Shown: piece after piece, positions 1 through 5,172 of the stretch
Numbering within the stretch: position 1 is the first letter of the stretch
Layout: every line of letters begins with the position of its first letter
Program-made: the position numbers and the translations under genes
The notes under the pieces: generated by a model
The model's input: only the letters and a program-made list of their open reading frames with translations
What the model was told of the DNA's origin: nothing
Database searches by the model: none
Origin: W2P13-069 sp051876105
GTDB lineage: Bacteria > Actinomycetota > Coriobacteriia > Coriobacteriales > QAMH01
DNA: 6,976 nt
Assembly (NCBI GenBank): GCA_051876105.1
Contig: JBJEHN010000060.1
Coordinates: 1-6,976, forward strand
Reading direction: 5' to 3'

Positions 1-591
1 ATGGATATTCGGCGCGATAAGCGCATCACCGGCGTTTCCCTTGAGGAGAACGTCATCTCTCCCTTTGCGCAAAGCCACGGTGCCATAGACACGATCCACA
101 CGCCCTACGGCACGTTGCGCACCGTGCTCGGCGGCGAGCGCTTTACGGAAAGCGACTCCATCTTGGACGTGGGCTGCGGCCTGGGGCGTCCGCTGGCCTA
201 CCTGGTGGACAGAGGTTTCCCCGGGAGGATCGTAGGCGCAGAGATCAACCCGCCCGTGGCCGAGCGCGCAGCGGCCTGGGCGCAGCGCTACCCCCAGGTG
301 AGCGTGCTCTGCAGCGACGTCTTCCTGCTCGACCTGAACGAGTTCACGCACTTCTTCATGTGGCGGCCCTTCGACCCTGAGGCCTTTGAGCGCTTCATTC
401 TCAAGCTCGAACGCGAGCTCACCCACCCCGTGCGCCTGTACTACCTGAGCGACGTGCACACCGGAACCATCCCCGAAGGGCGCCCCGGCTGGAGCATCGC
501 GCGCCGCGCCTGGGTGCACCGCGTCCACGGCATCCCCCAGCACGGCAAGCCCGAGCGCTACACCATCTGGGACTACGCTCCACGCGGCTGA
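1..591 (+). CDS. Class I SAM-dependent methyltransferase (possibly 5' partial)
   Basis: The product (196 residues from the ATG at the window's first base) would transfer a methyl group from S-adenosylmethionine to an unidentified cytosolic substrate. The Rossmann-type SAM site is visible: motif I is ILDVGCGLG at residues 54-62, the acidic residue after strand 2 is Glu81 in GAEIN, and a motif III-like SDVF lies at 105-108. The segment FFMWRPFDP (118-126) sits where the family has its substrate-side post-I motif IV. The C-terminal third is rich in Arg, His and Trp and has no match I recognise. No ribosome binding site can be judged because the window starts at the ATG, so the true start may lie upstream. 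At just under 200 residues it is a minimal single-domain enzyme. It ends 11 bases before a hairpin-forming sequence and has no intact downstream partner. Fold assignment is secure; substrate (small molecule, protein or RNA) is unknown. Confidence 0.85.
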   Translation: MDIRRDKRITGVSLEENVISPFAQSHGAIDTIHTPYGTLRTVLGGERFTESDSILDVGCGLGRPLAYLVDRGFPGRIVGAEINPPVAERAAAWAQRYPQVSVLCSDVFLLDLNEFTHFFMWRPFDPEAFERFILKLERELTHPVRLYYLSDVHTGTIPEGRPGWSIARRAWVHRVHGIPQHGKPERYTIWDYAPRG

Positions 592-595
592 GCAT

Positions 596-614
596 TTTGG
601 GGACAGGCCCCAAA
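596..614. repeat. Short perfect hairpin after the methyltransferase
   Basis: A 7-base arm TTTGGGG (596-602) and its exact complement CCCCAAA (608-614) flank a 5-base loop. It lies 4 bases after the methyltransferase stop codon. It has no following T-run, so it is a poor intrinsic terminator, although it could protect the mRNA 3' end. Its right half is part of the inverted sequence that recurs at 1371-1386, which suggests a repeat-element edge rather than a simple terminator. Confidence 0.5.
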
Positions 615-618
615 CGAG
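603..618 (+). repeat. Left inverted end flanking the pseudogene
   Basis: ACAGGCCCCAAACGAG at 603-618 matches the reverse complement of 1371-1386 at 14 of 16 positions. Further inward both copies carry a second shared block: TGCAATTACA at 619-628 on this side and TGCAATCTACA on the opposite strand at the far side, after a 7-base length difference. Together they bracket the broken gene in inverted orientation. No target-site duplication is evident and no transposase is present, so calling it a mobile-element end is inference. Confidence 0.4.
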
Positions 619-619
619 T

Positions 620-1357
620 GCAATTACATCACCCGCTGCGTCTGACGCAACCCGTGCCGCGGAAGCCCCCTACACCCAAACGGACATGATCAATGGGCGG
701 ACCGTCATCGAGTCGAGCGTTGCCTACTACGTGTATTACAACGGTGAAACTGGTACGTGCACCCTCATGAAGTACGACCTCGAGAAGCAGCGCTGTGACA
801 AGATCAAGAAGCTCTCTTCCAAGGCGCAGTGAGTCGCTGCGCTCTACGACAATTACATCTTCATCAACTATGCGGACTATGACAGGTTCAAGGTCTATGT
901 GCGCGTCTACGACATGAGCAAGGGCAAGCTCAAGTCCGGCTCCATCAGCAACGTGGCCATCAACGCCGTCAGCGGCGAGTACGCCACCTACGTCACCGAG
1001 CTGCACACCGACGTCAGCCCCTACAAGCTCTATCTGGGCCGCCTGACCTCCAAGGGCACTGTCGCCGATGGCTACTGCATCGCAAAGCGCTCGTTCTGCA
1101 GCCAGTTCCTTGGCAACACGCTGTGGTTCAACGGCTACAGCAAGCACTATATGACGGGCACCATGTACATCAAGACCATCTCCGTCAAAAACGGCATCGC
1201 GTCCAAGCCCTCTTCCAAAACCGTACACACTCACAAGAGCAGCAATCTCATGCTGGCGGGCCCCTTTGAGGGCAGCACCTACATCGCATACCTGAACGGC
1301 AAGACCTACCGCGTCGATGTAAAGACCGGTGTCAAGACTCGCCTCGAAACCGTGTAG
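620..1357 (+). pseudogene. Truncated beta-propeller-like surface protein remnant
   Basis: One reading frame stays open across this stretch apart from a TGA at 830-832; continuing through it gives a coherent protein fragment of roughly 245 residues. It starts with a Ser/Ala/Thr-rich linker (TSPAASDATRAAEAP) and continues as five loosely repeated units of about 35-45 residues with aromatic-rich strands such as AYYVYYNGETG, NYIFINYADYD, YKLYLGRL, TLWFNGYS and YIAYLNGKTYRVD. That pattern resembles blades of a beta-propeller, as in DUF5050-like domains of Gram-positive surface proteins. There is no signal peptide, membrane segment or ribosome binding site, so the N-terminal part appears lost. A GTG at 899 would open a 152-residue frame, but it lacks a convincing ribosome binding site and cuts into a repeat unit. 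Codon use after the stop remains normal, which suggests recent inactivation. The family name is tentative; the pseudogene status is better supported. Confidence 0.65.
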
Positions 1358-1368
1358 ATTGCATTTTT

Positions 1369-1390
1369 GCCCCGTTTTGGGCCTGTTTTT
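1369..1390 (+). terminator. Possible intrinsic terminator after the pseudogene
   Basis: A short GCCC (1369-1372) / GGGC (1379-1382) stem with a 6-base loop is followed by CTGTTTTT, starting 12 bases after the remnant's stop codon. The stem is only 4 base pairs, so it would be weak. The same bases contain the right inverted copy of the 603-618 sequence, so the T-run could belong to a repeat boundary instead. Confidence 0.3.
1371..1386 (-). repeat. Right inverted end flanking the pseudogene
   Basis: Read on the minus strand this is ACAGGCCCAAAACGGG, 14 of 16 identical to 603-618 in opposite orientation. It lies 13 bases beyond the pseudogene stop codon. The region enclosed by the pair is about 784 bases including both ends. 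Confidence 0.4.
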
Positions 1391-1393
1391 GGG

Positions 1394-1406
1394 GTCAACC
1401 GTTGAC
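1394..1406. repeat. Palindrome GTCAAC-C-GTTGAC
   Basis: Two 6-base arms are perfectly complementary around a single central base, and beyond one mismatch two further outer pairs also match. The size suits a dimeric regulator's operator, but no gene starts just downstream, so its role is unknown. It could also be a remnant of the neighbouring repeat material. Confidence 0.4.
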
Positions 1407-1423
1407 ACCCGAGACCCGACCGA

Positions 1424-1437
1424 CCCCGCCGGCGGGG
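1424..1437. repeat. Perfect 14-base palindrome CCCCGCCGGCGGGG
   Basis: The two halves are exact reverse complements with no central gap. Palindromes of this composition can arise by chance in GC-rich DNA. It lies between the pseudogene end and the repeat-like segment, in DNA with no other assigned role. Confidence 0.4.
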
Positions 1438-1478
1438 CTCGCTGGTTGTTATCGGAAAGGGAGATAGTCCCTCCACCC

Positions 1479-1523
1479 GAGATTCCACTACGGCGCTGGT
1501 CGCGCCTCCGGTCGAAATGACGG
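1479..1523 (-). repeat. Dispersed-repeat-like segment ending in GTCATTTCGAC
   Basis: On the minus strand this begins CCGTCATTTCGACCGG, passes through a GC-rich variable core, and ends GTGGAATCTC. That arrangement resembles the abundant intergenic repeats of gut Gram-positive bacteria that open with GTCATTTCGAC and end near GGAATCTC. It is comparable in plan to the right arm of the element at 2862-2990, which on the minus strand opens CCGTCATCCTGAGCG and reaches AAGGATCT. Assignment is by recollection of the pattern, not by a search. Confidence 0.4.
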
Positions 1524-1602
1524 TCCGGGGGCGCCATCGCCCTGAGAGATGAATTGATGGTTCTCCAGCGCCTTAATGATGTATCGGCTCGCTGCCGCTG
1601 TG

Positions 1603-2238
1603 CTAAGACGCGGCGTAGGTGCGGATGCGGTAGCGGACGCCGAGCTCGTCGCAGATCTGCTGGCAGCGCTGCTCGTCTTCAGGGGTGATTGTGGTGCCCA
1701 CGGTGCTCATCACCACGTTGGGCACGTAGCGGCGCACCTCGCGGGCGAACTCGAGCATGGCGGGGAAGGCCTGCTCGCCAAAGCTGCTAAGCACCAGCTC
1801 CTGGTAGCGTTCGGGGCTGGAGGTGTTGAGGCTGATGGAGACCGTGTCTACGATCCCCTCGAACTCCGGCGCGATGTTGCGCCCGTTGATGAGGCTGCCC
1901 TGGCCGTTGGTGTTCACGCGCACGGGCAGCTCGTAGCGCCGCTTGAACTCGGCGGCCACCTGCTTGAGCGTGTCGAAGGCGCAGGTCGGCTCGCCATAGC
2001 CGCAGAAGACCAGCTCTTGGTAGCGGCTCATGTCCTGGTCCTCGATTGCTGCGATGACCTCGTCGCAGCCGGGCTCGTGGTCCAGCCAGAGGTTGTTGCG
2101 GCCGCCGTTGCCGTCGATCCCCACGCCGCTCGCTGTCTGGCGGATGCAGAAGGTGCAGGCGCAGCTGCAGCGGTTGGTGAGGTTGACGTAGAGTCCGTTG
2201 TAAACGGGGTACACGATGGTCTGGTCATGGGCGGTCAT
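1603..2238 (-). CDS. TatD family-associated radical SAM protein
   Basis: This 211-residue protein matches the family named after its frequent linkage or fusion to TatD DNases (TIGR04038-type). The CxxxCxxC motif that binds the catalytic [4Fe-4S] cluster is Cys24, Cys28 and Cys31 within NRCSCACTFC. The family's N-terminal pattern (IVYPV-NGLYVNLTNRC) and the SAM-contact motif FCGYGEPT (78-85) are intact, followed by VRVNTNGQG (107-114) and VSISLN (133-138) of the half-barrel. It ends RIRTYAAS, close to the usual family end, so it looks full length. The start is the ATG at 2236-2238, 8 bases after a strong AAAAAGGAGG. The open frame continues further upstream, but that part lies antisense to the acetyltransferase gene and is not real coding. 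The substrate is unknown for the family; it acts in the cytosol and would be oxygen sensitive, which suits an anaerobe. No TatD gene lies in this window. Confidence 0.93.
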   Translation of the reverse strand: MTAHDQTIVYPVYNGLYVNLTNRCSCACTFCIRQTASGVGIDGNGGRNNLWLDHEPGCDEVIAAIEDQDMSRYQELVFCGYGEPTCAFDTLKQVAAEFKRRYELPVRVNTNGQGSLINGRNIAPEFEGIVDTVSISLNTSSPERYQELVLSSFGEQAFPAMLEFAREVRRYVPNVVMSTVGTTITPEDEQRCQQICDELGVRYRIRTYAAS

Positions 2239-2307
2239 AGCGCAAGCCTCCTTTTTCGACCGCGCAAGTGTAACGCAAGGCTTTCGCACAGTGCTAGGAT
2301 TGAGAGC
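2239..2307. promoter_or_regulatory. Compact divergent promoter region
   Basis: Only 69 bases separate the two divergent start codons, so both promoters must lie here or overlap the genes. Rightward, TAGGAT at 2295-2300 fits a TANNNT -10 box placed so that transcription would begin at or near the ATG; it also contains AGGA at a workable Shine-Dalgarno distance (8 bases). Leftward, TACACT (minus strand, 2267-2272) is a possible -10 box. I see no convincing -35 box for either. Confidence 0.4.
2247..2256 (-). promoter_or_regulatory. Strong ribosome binding site of the radical SAM gene
   Basis: On the minus strand AAAAAGGAGG is separated by 8 bases from the ATG at 2236-2238. It fixes the start and rules out the longer open frame reaching 2859. 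Confidence 0.85.
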
Positions 2308-2823
2308 ATGAGTGAGAACACTGACATCAACGAGCGCCCCCAGGTGGCGGTCCGCGCCTACGAAGACGCCGACCTGCCCGCCATGGCGCGCATCTGGAAC
2401 AAGGTGGTCGAAGACGGCCGCGCCTTCCCGCAAGACGAGACCCTCAGCCCCCAGGAGGCAGCCGCGTTCTTCGCAGCGCAGACCTTCACGGGGGTGGCGG
2501 TGGTCGAGGGCCGGGTTGCCGGGCTCTACATCCTGCATCCCAACGACATAGGCCGCAAGGGCCATATCGCCAACGCCAGCTACGCTGTGGACGCCTTGAT
2601 CCGCGGGTGCGGCATCGGGCGCGCGCTGGTTGCGCACTCGCTTGCGCAGCTTGCGCCCTGCGGCTTCAGGGGGCTGCAGTTCAACGCCGTGGTCGCTAGC
2701 AACCTGGGTGCCATCCACCTCTACGAGAGCCTGGGCTTCATGCGCATCGGCACCATCCCCGGCGGCTACCGCAACATCAACAACGAGTTCGAGGACATGC
2801 ACATCTACTTCCACGAAGCCTAA
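2308..2823 (+). CDS. GNAT family N-acetyltransferase
   Basis: The 171-residue product belongs to the GCN5-related acetyltransferases, which move an acetyl group from acetyl-CoA to an amine; this member's acceptor is unknown. The N-terminal strand VAVRAYEDADLPAMARIWN (13-31) is the typical GNAT opening. The acetyl-CoA pyrophosphate loop is Arg99-Gly-Cys-Gly-Ile-Gly104 within motif A, and motif B is seen in NLGAIHLYESLGF (132-144), with Asn132 and Tyr139 at the expected cofactor and general-acid positions. The C-terminal end (YRNINNEFEDMHIYF) resembles the last strands of small-molecule or amino-acid-type GNATs. Start ATG 2308-2310 was chosen because the longer frame upstream lies antisense to the radical SAM gene. 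The ribosome binding site is weak (AGGA at 2296-2299), or the mRNA may be leaderless. It stands alone, convergent with the protease gene beyond. Length is normal for a single GNAT domain. Confidence 0.9.
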   Translation: MSENTDINERPQVAVRAYEDADLPAMARIWNKVVEDGRAFPQDETLSPQEAAAFFAAQTFTGVAVVEGRVAGLYILHPNDIGRKGHIANASYAVDALIRGCGIGRALVAHSLAQLAPCGFRGLQFNAVVASNLGAIHLYESLGFMRIGTIPGGYRNINNEFEDMHIYFHEA

Positions 2824-2861
2824 GCGTCCAGCTTCTATACGAAGGCCATCCGCTTCCACGT

Positions 2862-2990
2862 CTGAGCGGAGGCCGAAGGCCGGGGTCGAAGGATCTTCAG
2901 TTGAGCTGCGAGGCCTCTGCCGTCAACTCGCGGTCTTGCGATTCAACTCGAGATCCTTCGACTTCGCTCGCTTGCGCTCGCTGCGCTCAG
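2862..2990. repeat. Large imperfect inverted repeat between convergent genes
   Basis: The outer arms CTGAGCG (2862-2868) and CGCTCAG (2984-2990) pair, and the inner arms pair strongly: GTCGAAGGATCT (2885-2896) with AGATCCTTCGAC (2951-2962), then after a 2-by-2 mismatch AGTTGA (2899-2904) with TCAACT (2943-2948). Between outer and inner arms the sides differ: the left carries a GGCC-GAA-GGCC mini-hairpin (2871-2881), the right carries short tandem GCTCGCT-type units. The loop (2905-2942) contains a further GCGAG/CTCGC pairing. Such CTGAGCG...GTCGAAGGATCT elements are common between genes in many gut bacteria. Lying between the convergent acetyltransferase and protease genes, it could stop transcription from both sides, though no T-run is present. 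The rest of 2824-3027 shows nothing else. Confidence 0.75.
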
Positions 2991-3027
2991 GATGACGGAG
3001 AGGGGCCTTCACTTCGCTCTTGTGCGT

Positions 3028-4854
3028 CTACTTTGTGGTGACTGCTTTCTTAACTGACCAGGTGCCGTAGAGTTTGGCACCGCTTGAGTCGAGGCGGTAA
3101 GCGCGCACCTGCACGTAGTACTTCTTGCCCTGCTTGAGGCCGGTGATGCTCTTGGAACTCTTCGTTGCGCTGATGGCGGCGCTCGTCTTCCAGGTGGTGT
3201 TCGTGGCCAGGCGGTAGCGGATCTGGTAACCCGCAACGGCACTGAGCTGCGTCCACGTTGCCTTGAAGCCCTTGGACTTGGCCGTCACGGCAGTGAGCTT
3301 GCCGCGCGCGGGGGCGCTCACCTCGTCCACCTGGGCGGGCTCGAGCGTGCCGGCGCCCGCCTTCTCCAGCACCCAGCTGACTGCCGCCGCGGCGTCTACT
3401 GCCCCGGCGCTGCCGGTGGCGGGCAGGGTCACGGTGTTCATGCCCCAGCGGTGCCCAAAGCTGGGCAGCGTCACCGCCACGGGCTTTGAGCGGTCGTAGG
3501 CGGCGGGGTTCACGCTGTGTGCTGTGGAGGTGAGCGCCTCGACGGCGTCGTCAACGGTGAGCTGCGGGTAGGCTGCCCACAGCAGCGCCGCGATGCCCGC
3601 AACCAGCGGCGAGGACATCGAGGTCCCATCCATGTAGCCGTAGGAGTTGTTGGCCGCGCTCTGCTCGACGTCCTCCTTGTAGAGCCTGCTCCCTAGGCAG
3701 AAGGCGGCGTAGTCGTCGGTGAAGGTCGAGAGGATCTCCACACCGGGCGCGCTTATGTCCTTGTAGGCGTTGTAGTCTGACCAGCTGGCGTTGGTGCCGT
3801 TCTTCTCCAGCGATGTGACAGAGAGGCACTCGTCGTAGTCGGCGGGGTAGGAGCAGTCGGTGAGGGCGTTGCCGCGATCGTCGCCGTTGCCGCCGGCACA
3901 GACGGTGAGCACCTGGTGCTCGCTTCTCATGTGCGCGATCTCTTGGCGCAGCAGCACGTCGTCGGTGCTTGTGGCGTAGCTGCCCAAGCTCAGGTTGACC
4001 ACATGCAGGTTGGCGAGCTGACCGCTTTCGACCAGGTCGTCCAGGTACTGGTACGCGCGCACCACAGAGGCCGTGTCGCACACGTACTCGCCGCGCTCTG
4101 CGTAGAAGACGTTGATGGGCAGCAGCGTGGCGTTGGCGCTGGTGCCGGCCACCCCGAGGCCGTTGTCCGCAGCAGCTGCCACGATGCCCGCAACGTGCGT
4201 GCCGTGGCCGTCGCCGTCTGACATGGTGCCCACCTGCAGCTGCTGGGTCTTGGTGATGGTGGCCATGTGGGTGGTGTCGATGTTGGCTGCGAGGTCCGAG
4301 TGAGTGGTCTGGACGCCCGTGTCGATGACCGCGACCGTCACGCTCTGCTGGGTCTGGATAAGCTGCCAGGCAGCGGCGACGTTGGCACCGCAGGTTGTGG
4401 CGAAGGTTGGGTCCCATGCGCCGAGGTAGTACTGGCTTGAGGCGAGTGGGTCGCTGACGGCTGCGGAGCCCGCGGTTGTGCTGGTGCCCTGGTCGGGCTC
4501 GGGGAGCTGGATTGTGTCGAGCAGGTGGTAGCGGTAGTTGGGTTGCGCGGCCACGACCATGCTGTTGTCTATGGCGTCTTCGAGGGCGCTGCGCACGGTC
4601 TCGCCCTCGTCTAGCTCGACGAGCTGCGCATCTTCAGCCCCAGAGTAGGTGACGAGGATCTGGTCTTCCACGTAGTCCATGCCCTCTTCGAGCGAGCTGA
4701 GGGCGTCTATGTTGAGCTGGATCGCGGCGTCGTTGCTCGCCATCTGAGCGGTAGTTGCGTTCTCGCCTGCAAGGGCCGCTGCCGGAACACCGGCCAGGGC
4801 CAAAGCCGCGCATGCGGCGCAGCTCACGGCGTACTGAAGCGTGCGGATGGGCAC
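3028..4854 (-). CDS. Secreted subtilisin-family (S8) serine protease with Fn3 domain
   Basis: A 608-residue exported endopeptidase. Residues 1-30 form a signal peptide (Arg4, a hydrophobic stretch ending in AAALAG, likely cut near residue 29). Residues about 31-115 are a propeptide: DQILVTYSG (64-72) and AAQPNYRY (102-109) are typical of subtilase inhibitor-type prodomains, which aid folding and are then removed. The catalytic triad is complete: Asp178 in VAVIDTG, His217 in GHGTHVAG and Ser412 in GTSMSSP, with Asn323 in CAGGNG as the oxyanion-hole residue. Residues about 515-606 form one fibronectin type III domain, which is basic and nearly free of acidic residues. There is no LPXTG, membrane helix or cell-wall repeat after it, so the enzyme is probably released or held by charge. 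Start is GTG at 4852-4854 behind AGGAGG; later Met codons would lose the signal. It is divergent from the membrane LuxR regulator, a likely controller. Substrates are unknown. Confidence 0.95.
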   Translation of the reverse strand: MPIRTLQYAVSCAACAALALAGVPAAALAGENATTAQMASNDAAIQLNIDALSSLEEGMDYVEDQILVTYSGAEDAQLVELDEGETVRSALEDAIDNSMVVAAQPNYRYHLLDTIQLPEPDQGTSTTAGSAAVSDPLASSQYYLGAWDPTFATTCGANVAAAWQLIQTQQSVTVAVIDTGVQTTHSDLAANIDTTHMATITKTQQLQVGTMSDGDGHGTHVAGIVAAAADNGLGVAGTSANATLLPINVFYAERGEYVCDTASVVRAYQYLDDLVESGQLANLHVVNLSLGSYATSTDDVLLRQEIAHMRSEHQVLTVCAGGNGDDRGNALTDCSYPADYDECLSVTSLEKNGTNASWSDYNAYKDISAPGVEILSTFTDDYAAFCLGSRLYKEDVEQSAANNSYGYMDGTSMSSPLVAGIAALLWAAYPQLTVDDAVEALTSTAHSVNPAAYDRSKPVAVTLPSFGHRWGMNTVTLPATGSAGAVDAAAAVSWVLEKAGAGTLEPAQVDEVSAPARGKLTAVTAKSKGFKATWTQLSAVAGYQIRYRLATNTTWKTSAAISATKSSKSITGLKQGKKYYVQVRAYRLDSSGAKLYGTWSVKKAVTTK

Positions 4855-4859
4855 AGGGG

Positions 4860-4865
4860 CCTCCT
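4860..4865 (-). promoter_or_regulatory. Ribosome binding site of the protease gene
   Basis: On the minus strand a consensus AGGAGG stands 5 bases before the GTG start codon. It supports GTG as the true start in the absence of a nearby in-frame ATG. Confidence 0.8.
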
Positions 4866-4922
4866 AACGCGCTGGGCCTCCGTGCCCGCGCACTCGACTG
4901 TTTGCACCAGCCTACCCATGCC

Positions 4923-4950
4923 AGATTAAATCCTCAGAAAACCCTGTCAA
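4923..4950 (-). promoter_or_regulatory. Predicted housekeeping promoter of the protease gene
   Basis: On the minus strand a perfect -35 box TTGACA (4945-4950) is separated by 16 bases from TAATCT (4923-4928), an acceptable TANNNT -10 box. Transcription would start near 4916, giving a leader of about 60 bases. The spacer is slightly short, and the strong -35 suggests a promoter that is readily used or one that needs repression. Confidence 0.55.
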
Positions 4951-5066
4951 CGCATCACCCTCCAGGCAGCTGTAAGCGAGCCACATTTTCGTTCGTGGTT
5001 CGTAGGGTTGAAATGGTAAAGATGTTTCCGCTTCAAACGATTGCGCAGCCGTTGGGAGGGGAGGGC

Positions 5067-5095
5067 TTACAGTTTGGCCGATGTTCATATATTAT
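5067..5095 (+). promoter_or_regulatory. Predicted promoter of the LuxR-type regulator
   Basis: TTACAG (5067-5072) and TATTAT (5090-5095) are 17 bases apart; the -10 box differs from the TATAAT consensus at one base. Transcription would begin near 5102, giving a leader of about 70 bases. The AT-rich patch stands out against GC-rich surroundings. A dyad overlaps the -10 box and start site. Confidence 0.5.
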
Positions 5096-5112
5096 TCTCC
5101 GCTAAGAATAAT
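5091..5112. promoter_or_regulatory. Operator-like dyad over the regulator's promoter
   Basis: ATTATTCT (5091-5098) and AGAATAAT (5105-5112) are perfect 8-base inverted arms with a 6-base spacer. A weaker outer pair, TGTTCA (5082-5087) and TGAGCA (5115-5120), extends the symmetry with one mismatch and a 1-base offset. It overlaps the predicted -10 box and transcription start, where a bound dimer would block RNA polymerase. Which protein binds it is not shown; the regulator encoded downstream is the obvious candidate. Confidence 0.55.
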
Positions 5113-5158
5113 TGTGAGCATAGTGCAGCCTGCGCGCGTTCCTTCCGTGCGGGCCTGC

Positions 5159-5165
5159 AAAGGAG
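5159..5165 (+). promoter_or_regulatory. Ribosome binding site deciding a TTG start
   Basis: AAAGGAG is followed after 7 bases by an in-frame TTG at 5173-5175. This is the only good site upstream of the first membrane helix, and it argues against translating the 132 upstream bases of the open frame, which contain the predicted promoter. Confidence 0.75.
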
Positions 5166-5172
5166 CAGGGTT

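Larger units (their letters stand above)
1358..1602. other. Non-coding stretch rich in dyads and repeats
   Basis: No credible gene lies here. From left to right it holds the possible terminator, the palindromes at 1394-1406 and 1424-1437, a dispersed-repeat-like segment (1479-1523), and a small hairpin with arms GGGCG (1529-1533) and CGCCC (1538-1542). The last lies about 60 bases past the end of the leftward radical SAM gene, and no T-run follows it on that strand, so it is not called a terminator. Open frames crossing the region on either strand are low-complexity, arginine-rich and without ribosome binding sites. Confidence 0.55.

Noticed and set aside
629..1537. 302-residue open frame on the minus strand across the pseudogene
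   Set aside because: It is antisense to the coherent beta-propeller-like frame, has no family motifs, and runs through repeats and palindromes. Long antisense frames are expected in GC-rich coding DNA.
1576..2307. N-terminal extension of the acetyltransferase frame
   Set aside because: This part lies antisense to the well-supported radical SAM gene, is Ala/Val/Gly-rich without motifs, and the GNAT fold begins after 2308.
2239..2859. N-terminal extension of the radical SAM frame
   Set aside because: It is antisense to the GNAT gene, and a strong ribosome binding site precedes the internal ATG at 2236-2238, giving the normal family length.
3551..4417. 288-residue minus-strand frame inside the protease gene
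   Set aside because: It is an Arg/His-rich frame-shifted shadow of the protease, whose catalytic motifs are all in the other frame.
4755..5105. 116-residue plus-strand frame over the divergent intergenic region
   Set aside because: It overlaps the protease signal peptide on the opposite strand, has no ribosome binding site or motifs, and ends within the predicted promoter.
5110..5119. AATTGTGAGC, identical to half of the lac operator
   Set aside because: Only one half-site is present, there is no LacI-family gene in the window, and ten bases can match by chance; the dyad at 5091-5112 explains the symmetry better.
5041..5172. Extended N-terminus of the LuxR-type regulator from a TTG at 5041
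   Set aside because: It would translate the predicted promoter and dyad, has no good ribosome binding site of its own, and a clean AAAGGAG-7-TTG site exists at 5159-5175.
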